DNA of 64,000 bases, from positions 1-64,000 of the forward strand of contig NZ_CAMPPE010000001.1 of the NCBI RefSeq assembly GCF_946893725.1, in the 5' to 3' direction. Within the stretch, counting starts at the first letter, position 1. Each line of letters opens with the position of its first letter. Source of the stretch: Anaerococcus sp. Marseille-Q5996. Lineage in GTDB: Bacteria; Bacillota; Clostridia; Tissierellales; Peptoniphilaceae. The notes under the pieces were generated by a model. It did not search any database, was not told the origin of the DNA, and worked only from the letters and a program-made list of their open reading frames with translations. Shown here one piece after another: positions 25,199-33,500 of this stretch. Position numbers and translations under genes: made by a program.

Positions 25199-25732
25199 TT
25201 AGTCAATATATTCGTAGGTCTTGTCAAACTCATCCTTGTCGATAAGGTTAAAGTCGACATCTAAAATATTTTCACCATCTTTTTTAACATCATATATTAA
25301 GATAATATCATCTTTCTTAGCACTTAGGACAGTTCCCCAAAGCTTGGCTTGGTAAAAACATTTTTCAGAGTCGGGGTTTATGGTTAGTTTGCCATTATCT
25401 AGCAAATATTTTATAACCTCATCCTCATCGTCTCCATATTTCCAGCTCCAAAGGATGACTGGGAATTGCTCATAATGATAGTCTTTTATGTGCCTGTGGT
25501 GTTTTAAAAATCTCTCACGTGAATTTGGATAGGGGTTATCTGCCTGGTCAATTTTTACAAAATCGCCATCTTTTGCCACTTCACCCTTGGTGGTTGACTC
25601 TGCCGAGTAGATTTCATAGTGATCATCGTGTTTGATAATTTGACCACTAGCGATTAGCTCTTGCTCTAGCTTACTACCAGCTCCAAGCTCAAAGGCCTTT
25701 ACGCACACGTTGGTTTTCTTTGCTTTTTTCAT
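25199..25732 (-). CDS. Small PGDYG-like protein, first gene of the conflict-like operon
   Basis: The 177-residue soluble protein has an N-terminal region resembling PGDYG-type domains: a basic start, a strand pair and AKDGDFVKI (53-61) followed by NPYPNSRERF (66-75). The C-terminal half (YDVKKDGENILDVDF) is acidic and unassigned. It starts at ATG behind GAGGAACT and is followed after 9 bases by the 562-residue gene. Being first in the operon, near a palindrome, it could be a regulatory or sensing subunit, but no DNA-binding motif is visible. The PGDYG match is weak and from memory of the motif only. Confidence 0.6.
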   Translation of the reverse strand: MKKAKKTNVCVKAFELGAGSKLEQELIASGQIIKHDDHYEIYSAESTTKGEVAKDGDFVKIDQADNPYPNSRERFLKHHRHIKDYHYEQFPVILWSWKYGDDEDEVIKYLLDNGKLTINPDSEKCFYQAKLWGTVLSAKKDDIILIYDVKKDGENILDVDFNLIDKDEFDKTYEYID

Positions 25733-25774
25733 AGTTCCTCATCAAATTTTAAATTAATATTTCAATAAAATTTC

Positions 25775-25801
25775 CCTAGTAATTCCTAGGGTCTTACTAG
25801 G
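25775..25801. promoter_or_regulatory. Inverted repeat in the leader of the four-gene operon
   Basis: CCTAGTAA and TTACTAGG (8-bp arms) are separated by 11 bases that themselves contain CCTAGG. It lies 43-69 bases upstream of the first start codon at 25732. It may be a hairpin in the 5' leader or a repressor site. Confidence 0.5.
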
Positions 25802-25813
25802 TAATATTTTACC

Positions 25814-25840
25814 ATATTAATGTAAAATTTACATTAATAT
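25814..25840. promoter_or_regulatory. Perfect 27-bp palindrome, likely operator
   Basis: Thirteen-base arms (ATATTAATGTAAA and its complement) flank a single central base, giving the core TGTAAA-N-TTTACA. It is placed between the minus-strand operon start (25732) and the ahpC promoter (25950). Its symmetry suits a homodimeric repressor. It is nearer the conflict-like operon and is probably its operator, but it could serve either side. Confidence 0.65.
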
Positions 25841-25949
25841 ATAGGTATATTTGTTAAATTAAATATAATCAAAAATCTACTAAATATTTTCCTAGCATTT
25901 GGGTAATAGATGTAATGTAAGTTCATTCTAAGGGAAAGTTTAATTTAGT

Positions 25950-25977
25950 TTGACTTTTATTTTAGAATGATTATAAT
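25950..25977 (+). promoter_or_regulatory. ahpC promoter with PerR box
   Basis: TTGACT (25950-25955), 16-base spacer, TATAAT (25972-25977). The segment 25962-25976 matches the PerR consensus TTATAATNATTATAA at 14 of 15 positions and overlaps the spacer and -10. Peroxide-dependent derepression of ahpCF by PerR is the expected behaviour. An extra inverted half (TCATTCTAA, 25923-25931) mirrors TTAGAATGA (25962-25970) across the -35. Confidence 0.85.
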
Positions 25978-26027
25978 AATTATGTAACTAATAGTAATAG
26001 CGCACTAAATTAAAAAGGAGAATTAAC

Positions 26028-26597
26028 ATGGCATTTATAGGTAAAACACTACCAGAATTTGAACTTGACGCATATAATCCACAAAATGACGAATTTACAA
26101 CAGTTTCTAGCGAAGATTTAAAAGGAAACTGGAAAGTTCTTATCTTCTACCCAGCAGACTTTACATTTGTTTGCCCAACAGAACTAGAAGATATGCAAGA
26201 TAACTACCAAGCCCTTAAAGATCTTGGTGCAGAAGTTTACTCAGTATCAGTAGACACACACTTTGTTCACAAAGCATGGCATGATAATTCAGAAAGAATT
26301 AGCAAATTACAATACACAATGATTGCTGACTCTAACAAAGAATTAGCTAGAGAATTAGACATCCTTGATGATTCTGGAAAAGCTTTAAGAGCAACATTTG
26401 TAATAGACCCAGAAAATGTAATCCAAACAGTAGAAATCAACGCTGATGGTATCGGTAGAAAAGCTGATGTAAATATCAACAAAATCAAAGCTGGTAAATA
26501 CGTTGCTGAACACCCAGGCGAAGCTTGTCCAGCAAAATGGGAAGAAGAAGGCGATGAAGTACTAACTCCAGGTCTTGACCTTGTAGGTAAACTATAA
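26028..26597 (+). CDS. ahpC: Alkyl hydroperoxide reductase subunit C (peroxiredoxin)
   Basis: The 189-residue typical two-cysteine peroxiredoxin reduces H2O2, organic peroxides and peroxynitrite. The peroxidatic cysteine is C49 in FTFVCPTEL and the resolving cysteine C167 in GEACPAKW; the YPADFTF segment and the C-terminal YF-like tail region fit the AhpC class. It starts behind AAAAAGGAG and is followed 23 bases later by ahpF, its dedicated reductase. A PerR-type operator overlaps the promoter. Confidence 0.97.
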   Translation: MAFIGKTLPEFELDAYNPQNDEFTTVSSEDLKGNWKVLIFYPADFTFVCPTELEDMQDNYQALKDLGAEVYSVSVDTHFVHKAWHDNSERISKLQYTMIADSNKELARELDILDDSGKALRATFVIDPENVIQTVEINADGIGRKADVNINKIKAGKYVAEHPGEACPAKWEEEGDEVLTPGLDLVGKL

Positions 26598-26620
26598 GAT
26601 TAATAAGGAAAATCAAATAG

Positions 26621-28168
26621 ATGCTAGAAAATAATTTAAAGCAGCAGTTATCCCAATATCTTGACCTACTTAAAACAGAAGTCACTATTGGGCTTTCTGT
26701 TACTAATGATGACAAATCGGAAAAAGTTAAAGAATTTGTAACAGAAGTAGCAGAATTGTCAGATAAAATAAAAGTAGAAGAAAAAGATTTAGAATACAAG
26801 CCATCTTTTGAGGTAAAGGGTGCATTTGACCACGGTAAAATAGTTTTTGCAGGCGTACCTCTTGGCCACGAATTTGCATCATTTGCCCTAGCAATGCTTC
26901 AAGCAGGTGGAGTTGCACCAAAGGTAGATGAAAGTAGCAAAAAAAGAATTGAATCCATGGAGGGAGCAGACTTTGAAACCATCGTTTCACTATCCTGCCA
27001 CAACTGCCCAGAGGTAGTCCAAGCCCTAAATATCATGGCAATCCTAAATCCAAATGTAAACCATACCATGATAGAAGGATCTATGTTCCAAGACATAGCA
27101 GACAGCCGAGATGTCCTTGCAGTGCCAGCCATCTTTAAAAATGGAGAATTTTTCGAAGGTGGTAAGCAAACCATGGATACCCTTCTAGATAAACTTGCTG
27201 GAGGCAAATCAGCAGATGATTTTGCTGACAAGGCAGCCTTTGATGTCCTAATCATCGGTGGAGGACCTGCAGCAGCAACCGCAGCAGTTTATGCCGCTAG
27301 AAAAGGTGTATCAACAGGACTAGTAGCAAGTGAATTTGGTGGACAAGTAGTAGAAACCCTAGGAATTGAAAATATCCCAGGCTTTAAATACACAGAAGGC
27401 CCATCATTTATGGGACAAATGGAAGACCAAGTTAAGGCCCTAGGTGTAGACATCATGACAGGTGCCCTTGCAGAAAATATCAAAGAAAGCGAAAACTCAG
27501 CCCAAGACCTACGTCTAATTGAAGTAGAGCTTGATAACGGAGCAAAACTAGAAGCTAGATCAGTAATAATTGCAACTGGTGCAAGATGGAGACTATTAGG
27601 TATCCCAGGCGAAACAGAATTTAGAAACAAGGGTGTAGCATATTGTACCCACTGCGACGGACCATTATTTAAAGGCAAAAAAGTAGCAGTAATCGGTGGA
27701 GGAAACTCAGGAATCGAAGCTGCCATAGACCTCTCCGCAATGGTAGAACATGTAACTGTTATAGAATTCTTACCAGAACTAAAAGCAGACCAAGTTTTAC
27801 AAGATAAACTATTTAGCCTAGATAATGTAGAAGTAGTAAAAAATGCCCAAACAACAGGACTTTACGGGGAAAACAAACTTCAAAGACTAGAATACACAGA
27901 CCGTGAAACAAACGAAGAACACACCATAGATGTAGAAGGCTGCTTCATCCAAGTAGGGCTAGTGCCAAACACAGACTGGCTAAAAGAAAGCGATGTTGAC
28001 CTAACAGACAGGGGAGAAATAATAGTAAACCCAGACGGATCAACAAGCCTAGAGTCAGTATACGCCGCAGGAGATGCAACAACCAGCCTATTTAAGCAAA
28101 TTGTAATAGCAGCAGGATCAGGCGCAACAGCAGCCCTTGGTGCATTTAACTATTTGATGAGAAACTAA
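26621..28168 (+). CDS. ahpF: Alkyl hydroperoxide reductase subunit F
   Basis: The 515-residue flavoprotein regenerates AhpC with NADH or NADPH. It has the expected two tandem thioredoxin folds at the N-terminus, with CHNC (C126, C129), and a thioredoxin-reductase-like body with the FAD loop [10 protein letters not shown] (about 210), the redox pair CTHC (C342, C345) and the pyridine-nucleotide loop [10 protein letters not shown]. Length matches full AhpF. Codon and adenine use differ slightly from neighbours (frequent CCA, GCA), consistent with high expression. Confidence 0.97.
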   Translation: MLENNLKQQLSQYLDLLKTEVTIGLSVTNDDKSEKVKEFVTEVAELSDKIKVEEKDLEYKPSFEVKGAFDHGKIVFAGVPLGHEFASFALAMLQAGGVAPKVDESSKKRIESMEGADFETIVSLSCHNCPEVVQALNIMAILNPNVNHTMIEGSMFQDIADSRDVLAVPAIFKNGEFFEGGKQTMDTLLDKLAGGKSADDFADKAAFDVLIIGGGPAAATAAVYAARKGVSTGLVASEFGGQVVETLGIENIPGFKYTEGPSFMGQMEDQVKALGVDIMTGALAENIKESENSAQDLRLIEVELDNGAKLEARSVIIATGARWRLLGIPGETEFRNKGVAYCTHCDGPLFKGKKVAVIGGGNSGIEAAIDLSAMVEHVTVIEFLPELKADQVLQDKLFSLDNVEVVKNAQTTGLYGENKLQRLEYTDRETNEEHTIDVEGCFIQVGLVPNTDWLKESDVDLTDRGEIIVNPDGSTSLESVYAAGDATTSLFKQIVIAAGSGATAALGAFNYLMRN

Positions 28169-28181
28169 AAATAAGTAAAAA

Positions 28182-28209
28182 CCGGGACTATTGTATAGCC
28201 CGGCTTTTT
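28182..28209 (+). terminator. Terminator of the ahpCF operon
   Basis: Stem CCGGG-CTAT/ATAG-CCCGG followed by five Ts. It abuts the convergent rhuM stop and has As on the other side, so it may act both ways. Confidence 0.85.
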
Positions 28210-29203
28210 ATTTGTTTCTTTCCTCTGCTTTCTTTTCTAATGCCTTTACAGATTTAAGATATTCTTTTTCAACACTAGCAACTTCTAACTTTTTATACTT
28301 CTTATATTCTTCTTCTGCCTTAGCTAAAGCTTGCTTTTGACTTACCTTTCCAGCATTGTCTAGAATCTTTTCCCCGGTTGAACTTAATATTAGGTCCAAG
28401 TGGTCTATGTAGTCTTGCATATACATGGGTTTTCTTTTCATAGCTTGAATTTCAGCAAAATCAAAATAACCAGAAACCAAATTATTTAAAATCTTTAGCT
28501 CATCGGAAGTCAAGTAATTCTTAGCTACTCCAATATCTCTTTTTGATGGGCTGCCTCCAGAGAAATTGGTTAATCCCATAAATGGTTTATTTGAATTGGA
28601 TCGTTGATATATAATCTCAGCTGCTGTATGACCATGAGCAGCATAGTGTAACTTATTTTGGACTATTTTAAAGAATTTAGTTGATTCTTTACTTCTAGGA
28701 TTATAGTCTACACTTGTAGCATATAAATCTAGAACTTGTCTATACATTACTTTTTCAGAGGATCTTATATCACGAATTCTATCTAATAACTCATCCCAAT
28801 AGTTAGCTCCACCCATTTGCTTAAGTCTCTCGTCATCTAAAGTAAAGCCTTTAATCATATATTCCTTTAATCTCTCAGTAGCCCATATTCTAAAGTTAGT
28901 AGCTATTTTTGACTTGATTCTATATCCTAAAGATATTATCATATCTAGATTATAATAATTCACATCATAAGTTTTTCCATTATTCGCTAATGTCGGTATC
29001 TGTTTTAATACATTATCAATATCTAGTTCTTCTTCATTTATAATATTTCTGATATGTTCGCTAACATTTGACTTACTTGTTTGGTATAGATCTGCTAATT
29101 GGTTTTGATTTAGCCAAATAGTATCTTCTCTTATTATCACTTGTATTTTTGTCTTTCCATTCTCTGTCTGATATATAACAATTTCTCCTGTATCATTTTT
29201 CAT
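28208..29203 (-). CDS. rhuM: RhuM family protein
   Basis: The 331-residue protein matches the virulence-associated RhuM family: an N-terminal region with a KilA/ANT-like DNA-interaction feel (TIWLNQNQLADLYQTSKSNVSEHI, residues about 29-50, shown here only as key pattern NQNQLADLYQTS) and the typical RIKSKIATNFRIWATERLKEY segment, of which KIATNFRIWATERLK is diagnostic. Proteins of this family are common in pathogenicity islands and next to mobile genes; the biochemical function is not established. Length is normal. It lies 98 bases downstream of an orphan antitoxin-like gene and may be read with it. Confidence 0.88.
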   Translation of the reverse strand: MKNDTGEIVIYQTENGKTKIQVIIREDTIWLNQNQLADLYQTSKSNVSEHIRNIINEEELDIDNVLKQIPTLANNGKTYDVNYYNLDMIISLGYRIKSKIATNFRIWATERLKEYMIKGFTLDDERLKQMGGANYWDELLDRIRDIRSSEKVMYRQVLDLYATSVDYNPRSKESTKFFKIVQNKLHYAAHGHTAAEIIYQRSNSNKPFMGLTNFSGGSPSKRDIGVAKNYLTSDELKILNNLVSGYFDFAEIQAMKRKPMYMQDYIDHLDLILSSTGEKILDNAGKVSQKQALAKAEEEYKKYKKLEVASVEKEYLKSVKALEKKAEERNK

Positions 29204-29301
29204 TTCATATTAATCCTTTCTAGTTATTTAGTTAGTTAAAGTGTCCGGAATTTCCGAATAGTTGAAAAATATATTATATATTTTTTATATATATTATATA
29301 T

Positions 29302-29487
29302 TTAATAATCTTCTTTCCTTAATGGTATACCATAATAATCTGGCAAGCCTTGGTTAGCCACTGTTGTTAAATTCATTCTAATAAATTCAGAAATGGACAA
29401 ACCGTGCTTAGATAATTCTTTTTCGGCCTTATTTTTGGTTTCTTGGTCAATCCTAGCTGATACTCTAGCTTCTTTTATACTATCCAT
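29302..29487 (-). CDS. RelB/DinJ-type antitoxin, apparently without toxin
   Basis: The 61-residue protein has a ribbon-helix-helix N-terminus (ARVSARIDQETKNKAEKELSKHG then LSISEFIRM) as in DinJ/RelB antitoxins, and a short C-terminal tail that would wrap a toxin. An AAGGAG site precedes the ATG. The next gene downstream is rhuM, not a RelE/YafQ-type toxin, so either the toxin has been lost or RhuM is the partner. A very AT-rich inverted stretch follows the stop (29265-29300). Motif is abbreviated; identity as an RHH antitoxin is good, partner unknown. Confidence 0.78.
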   Translation of the reverse strand: MDSIKEARVSARIDQETKNKAEKELSKHGLSISEFIRMNLTTVANQGLPDYYGIPLRKEDY

Positions 29488-29560
29488 ATATTTTCTCCTT
29501 TTGACTCTAAGTTTACGATAATATTGTACTCCATATGGTGTACATATTCCATATCAGCAT

Positions 29561-29594
29561 AAAAAAACCAGCCACTAAAATAAGTAACTGGTTA
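29561..29594 (-). terminator. Terminator of the second arsD
   Basis: Minus-strand stem ACCAG...CTGGT with inner pairing and seven Ts. Confidence 0.8.
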
Positions 29595-29622
29595 AGATTT
29601 GCATATTTAATTTTAAATGATA

Positions 29623-29979
29623 TTAGCAGCTGCAAGTACTTCCGCTGCCACATCCACAACCTTCATCACCAAAATCATCCATATCATCTAAATCTGAATC
29701 TGGGAATAGGTGTTCGTAGAACTCATCATTTGCTGGGTATCTTCGAGTGATAATTACTTCTTTGTTTAGCATGGTAATAGGAAGTACATCCTCTCCATTT
29801 TCTTCTAAAAATCTTCTAACAATTACATTTTCATCAAATTTATCTTTTGCTTGATCTAAATTGTATCTAGTAATGCCAGCCCCTACATTTGTAAGGTGGT
29901 TTACAATCTCATCAACTCTTTCAAGCTCTTTGCTATCAACGCTACTTACACTTGGTTCATATATATATAAATTTCTCAT
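29623..29979 (-). CDS. arsD: ArsD-like protein lacking the N-terminal arsenic-binding cysteines
   Basis: This 118-residue ArsD homologue is placed after acr3 but separated from it by a terminator. The start MRNLYIYE (ATG 29977-29979, behind GGAGGAATTA) is preferred over one four codons upstream. The fold signature (YIYEP, ITRYNLDQ, LPITMLNKEVI, YPANDEFYEHLF) matches the first ArsD of this window. However, the metallochaperone cysteines at positions 12, 13 and 18 are replaced (EPSVSSVDSK), with a shortened loop. The C-terminal CGCGSGSTCSC cluster is kept. It therefore probably cannot hand As(III) to ArsA in the normal way. A Fur-box-like site overlaps its own promoter region. Confidence 0.85.
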   Translation of the reverse strand: MRNLYIYEPSVSSVDSKELERVDEIVNHLTNVGAGITRYNLDQAKDKFDENVIVRRFLEENGEDVLPITMLNKEVIITRRYPANDEFYEHLFPDSDLDDMDDFGDEGCGCGSGSTCSC

Positions 29980-29992
29980 TAATTCCTCCATT

Positions 29993-30011
29993 GAAATTGA
30001 TTATCATTATA
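29993..30011 (-). promoter_or_regulatory. Fur-box-like operator before the second arsD
   Basis: Read on the minus strand, the 19 bases ending 14 bases before the start codon match the classical Fur box GATAATGATAATCATTATC at 16 positions. Fur-family repressors (Fur, Zur, PerR) share related sites, so the metal cannot be named from sequence. The rest of 30012-30200 shows no gene. Confidence 0.6.
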
Positions 30012-30202
30012 TATTTATAATACCGTATGACTATTAAAAATCATGTAAAGTAGAAATAAAATTTGAAATTTTCTTCTGAATTAAACATCCAAATATTTTA
30101 GGTCAAAAGCTATAGCTATATACTATAGATTTGCAGCTGGTGAATCACTAATTATAAATTTGATATACTTATCAAATAAATCCTAAAATGATAGCCAATT
30201 AT

Positions 30203-30233
30203 AAAAATCAGCCCTAGTATAACTAAGGCTGAT
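30203..30233 (-). terminator. Terminator after acr3
   Basis: Minus-strand stem ATCAGCC/GGCTGAT with a 13-base loop and five Ts, ending the main arsenic operon before the second arsD. Confidence 0.85.
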
Positions 30234-30267
30234 CTTTTATGATAATTTTTAAAAATTATTTATACAA

Positions 30268-31308
30268 TTATCTGTTAAACTTATATTCCATTGAGTTTGC
30301 AATTCTTACTAAGAGTAGCATTACTGGCACCTCTACCAAAACTCCTACCACTGTTGCAAGAGTTGCACCGGATGATAGGCCAAATAGTGAGATAGCAACA
30401 GCTACCGCTAATTCGAAGAAGTTAGATGCTCCTATCATGCCGCATGGAGCAGCTATAGAATAAGGCAATTTTGCAAGATATGCCATGCCAAAGGTTAGAG
30501 CAAATATAAGAAAGGTTTGAAGTATAAGTGGTACTGCTATAAGAGCAATATCTAGAGGTTGGTCGATAATTTTCATCCCTTGGAATGAAAATATAATTAT
30601 CAATGTAAGTAATAATCCAACCATAGTATATTTATCAAATGATGGGATAAATACATTATTTAAGTAATCCTCACCCTTATTTTTTATAATATACTTTCTA
30701 GTAATGATGCTTAGGATAAGGGGAACTACTATAAATAGTACGATTGATAAAAGTAGGGTCCCCCAAGGTATATTGATATTGCCCCTCTTTAGTAAAAAGC
30801 TTACTATTGGTATATAGGCCAATAGCAAAATTAAATCATTGCTAGCTACTTGAACTAGGGTATAGGCACCATCTCCTCTTGTTAGCTTACTCCAAACAAA
30901 AACCATGGCTGTACATGGGGCAGCTCCTAATAATACTGCACCTGCTAGATATTCTGATGCTAGATTTTCGTTAATAATATTTTTGTAAATTCCAAAGAAA
31001 AATAATCTAGCTATTAGGTACATAGTAAATGGTTTGATGATCCAGTTGGCAATCCATGTTATAAATAAACCCTTAGGATTATTCTTGATATTTTTTATAC
31101 TGTTAAAGTCAATCTTTAGCATCATTGGATAGATCATAATCCAAAGAAGTATAGTTGTTGGGATAGATACATTGTAAAACTCAAACTCTCCCAAAGCCTC
31201 TGGAATAGCAGGTATGAAGCGTCCGATTAAAACACCAATAGCCATGCAGATCAAGACCCAGAATGTAAGATTTCGCTCAAAAAAGCTTATATCTTGTTGT
31301 TTTTTCAT
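30268..31308 (-). CDS. acr3: Acr3 family arsenite efflux permease
   Basis: The 346-residue membrane protein with ten hydrophobic segments exports arsenite. The essential cysteine motif GAAPCTAMVFVWS in helix 4 is intact. Its ATG overlaps the arsC stop by four bases (ATGA), giving coupled translation. It lies in an operon that also encodes the ATPase ArsA and chaperone ArsD; ArsA is classically paired with ArsB, but ArsA-Acr3 pairing with ArsD is known in other bacteria, so ArsA probably energises this permease. Confidence 0.95.
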   Translation of the reverse strand: MKKQQDISFFERNLTFWVLICMAIGVLIGRFIPAIPEALGEFEFYNVSIPTTILLWIMIYPMMLKIDFNSIKNIKNNPKGLFITWIANWIIKPFTMYLIARLFFFGIYKNIINENLASEYLAGAVLLGAAPCTAMVFVWSKLTRGDGAYTLVQVASNDLILLLAYIPIVSFLLKRGNINIPWGTLLLSIVLFIVVPLILSIITRKYIIKNKGEDYLNNVFIPSFDKYTMVGLLLTLIIIFSFQGMKIIDQPLDIALIAVPLILQTFLIFALTFGMAYLAKLPYSIAAPCGMIGASNFFELAVAVAISLFGLSSGATLATVVGVLVEVPVMLLLVRIANSMEYKFNR

Positions 31309-31721
31309 CTAGCAAACTCCTCATCTATTTCACTGATTAAGTCCTTTAACTTTCCTTCAATCTCATCTATTACTTTGATAAATTCCTCATCAGACTTACC
31401 AGTAGGATCTTCTATCCCCCAGTCATACTTTTTGTGCCTGAAAGGAAGTATTGGGCATACCACATTGCAACCCATAGAGATGACATAGTCTACTTCAGGA
31501 ATGTCATCTATGAGCTTGGAATACTGGTCTTCTTCCATATCTATCCCGTGTATTTCTTTCATAAGCCTTACTGCATCTTGGTTTATCTGATCTACTAGCT
31601 CAGTTCCTGCAGAGTAAAAATCTATTCTTTCTCCAGCAAATTTCTTGCCAAGGGCCTCAGCTATCTGAGACCTGCAAGAATTGTGAACGCATATAAATGC
31701 AACTTTTGTTTTTTCTGTCAT
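31305..31721 (-). CDS. arsC: Arsenate reductase, thioredoxin-coupled LMW-PTP type
   Basis: The 138-residue enzyme reduces arsenate to arsenite for export. The low-molecular-weight phosphatase loop CVHNSCR has nucleophile C11 and R17; C85 and C89 (MGCNVVCP) form the relay for thioredoxin. DPTG (105-108) supplies the general acid. Length is typical. It lies 7 bases after arsA and is translationally coupled to acr3. Confidence 0.95.
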   Translation of the reverse strand: MTEKTKVAFICVHNSCRSQIAEALGKKFAGERIDFYSAGTELVDQINQDAVRLMKEIHGIDMEEDQYSKLIDDIPEVDYVISMGCNVVCPILPFRHKKYDWGIEDPTGKSDEEFIKVIDEIEGKLKDLISEIDEEFAR

Positions 31722-31728
31722 AATATAC

Positions 31729-33471
31729 CTACTTAATTAATTTATCTAAATTAGATCCCTTAATCTCATCACTAGACCATGGGATTATTGTGAAGTTACC
31801 ATCTGTGCGCTCGTCAACCTTATTTATCCATTCTAGCTCACTATTAGCCTTAGCTTGTAGGGTCTTATTAGTAGAGCCAGTTTTGTATATGGATGAGTTT
31901 ATAATCCACCACTTGCTATAAATTCCCGCTCTTTTTAGGTCTTCTTCAAGTCTCTTAGACTCATAGAAAGGAGTAGGTTCTGCAAGGGTTACAATAAGTA
32001 CTTCTGTTTCATCACTATTTTTTAATCTAGGTAGAAGTTTTTTTGCTGATTCTGGAACATTACCTTGGTTTTTTTCTATCTCTTGGTTGTAGGATTCTGT
32101 AGAATCTAGAAGCAGAAGTGTATGACCTGTTGGAGCTGTATCTATAACGACAACTTCACTATCTGCCTTATCCACCACATCTGCAAAAGCTCTAAATACG
32201 GCAATCTCTTGAGTACATGGTGATCTTAAGTCTTCTTTTACATACTCTAAGTCATCATCAGACATGGTTTTTTTAGCATTTTCTAAAACTTCTTCTTGGT
32301 ATTTTTTTAGTTCTTCCTCTTCATCTATATGGCTTATAGTTAATAAGTCATCTTCTTCAATCATGCCAGTCAAATGGTTGGCTGGATCGGTTGTAGTTAG
32401 GTGGACCTTTTGCCCCTTATCGGTAAGTCCCTTAGCGATAGCAGATGCTATTGTAGTCTTTCCTACACCACCTTTTCCCATGGTAAAGATAACTTTTTTC
32501 TCATTCTTATATAAGTCATCTACTATATCTTTTAGCCTTGTGTTTTCATTTATATTAATATCTACATCGCTAGTATAGTCCTTATCCTCAATCAGAAGTG
32601 ATCTTAGGTTTTCGATACTATTTAAGTTGTATCCCCTAAGTGGGATAAAGAAAGTTTTAAGATCCTTAAGACCTTCTGGCATCTTGTCTAGGGACTCTTT
32701 TTGTTTTTTATAGAAAGCTTCTGAAACTTCATCATCATGGTCACTTAATAGTCCATTTATGATAAGAATTTGATTGTTAATACCTAATTCTGATAGTTCA
32801 TTAGATGCTCTATTTGCTTCAAGAAGAGGAGTTTCCTCAGGTCTTGCAACTAATACTAAGCTTGTAAGCTTGCCATCAGCTAGGGTATCTACAGCAAACT
32901 TGTATGTTTCTTTCTCATCTTCTAAACCTGATAATTGACCTAGACATGAAGCTCCGTGGGTGCTTTCGCTGATAAAGCTCGTCCAAGCAGAAGGAAGTTG
33001 GAGCATCCTTAGAGTATGGCCAGTTGGCGCAGTATCAAATATTATATAATCATATTTATCTTTAAGGTCTGAATCAGTTATAAACTTAGAAAATTCATTA
33101 AAGGCAGCTATCTCAACGGTACAAGATCCGGATAATTGCTCTTCCATATTTTCTATTACACTATCAGGTAACTGTCCTCTGTAGGGACCAACTACACTTT
33201 CCTTGTACTCATTGGCAGCTTCTATAGGATCTAGGTTGGCAACAGTAAGGCCATCCACAGCTTCTATCCTTACACCCTTATTATCAAGCTCTGTTTCAAA
33301 GACATCTTGAAGGTTTGAAGCAGGGTCAGTACTTATTAATAGGACTTTATTGCCCTCATCAGCTAGGCTTATTGCACTAGCACAAGCAGTAGAAGTCTTT
33401 CCAACACCTCCTTTTCCTGTGAAAAATAAGTATTTAGTTAGGTCGATTTCTTTAATATCAAATTGTTTCAC
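31729..33471 (-). CDS. arsA: Arsenical pump-driving ATPase
   Basis: The 580-residue soluble ATPase has two tandem halves, each with a deviant Walker A (GKGGVGKTS near residue 19 and GKGGVGKTT near 335) and the DTAPTGHTL switch motif. Metalloid-binding cysteines sit in SGSCTVEIA and SPCTQEIA. It binds As(III) from ArsD and powers efflux through the membrane partner. Translation starts at GTG (33469-33471) behind AAGGAAG. Full length for the duplicated form. Confidence 0.96.
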   Translation of the reverse strand: MKQFDIKEIDLTKYLFFTGKGGVGKTSTACASAISLADEGNKVLLISTDPASNLQDVFETELDNKGVRIEAVDGLTVANLDPIEAANEYKESVVGPYRGQLPDSVIENMEEQLSGSCTVEIAAFNEFSKFITDSDLKDKYDYIIFDTAPTGHTLRMLQLPSAWTSFISESTHGASCLGQLSGLEDEKETYKFAVDTLADGKLTSLVLVARPEETPLLEANRASNELSELGINNQILIINGLLSDHDDEVSEAFYKKQKESLDKMPEGLKDLKTFFIPLRGYNLNSIENLRSLLIEDKDYTSDVDININENTRLKDIVDDLYKNEKKVIFTMGKGGVGKTTIASAIAKGLTDKGQKVHLTTTDPANHLTGMIEEDDLLTISHIDEEEELKKYQEEVLENAKKTMSDDDLEYVKEDLRSPCTQEIAVFRAFADVVDKADSEVVVIDTAPTGHTLLLLDSTESYNQEIEKNQGNVPESAKKLLPRLKNSDETEVLIVTLAEPTPFYESKRLEEDLKRAGIYSKWWIINSSIYKTGSTNKTLQAKANSELEWINKVDERTDGNFTIIPWSSDEIKGSNLDKLIK

Positions 33472-33500
33472 TTAAAGTCACTTCCTTTTTCTTAATTATA

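Noticed and set aside
29265-29300. AT-rich palindromic stretch as a replication origin
   Set aside because: No DnaA boxes or replication genes; more likely a weak terminator or spacer after the antitoxin gene.
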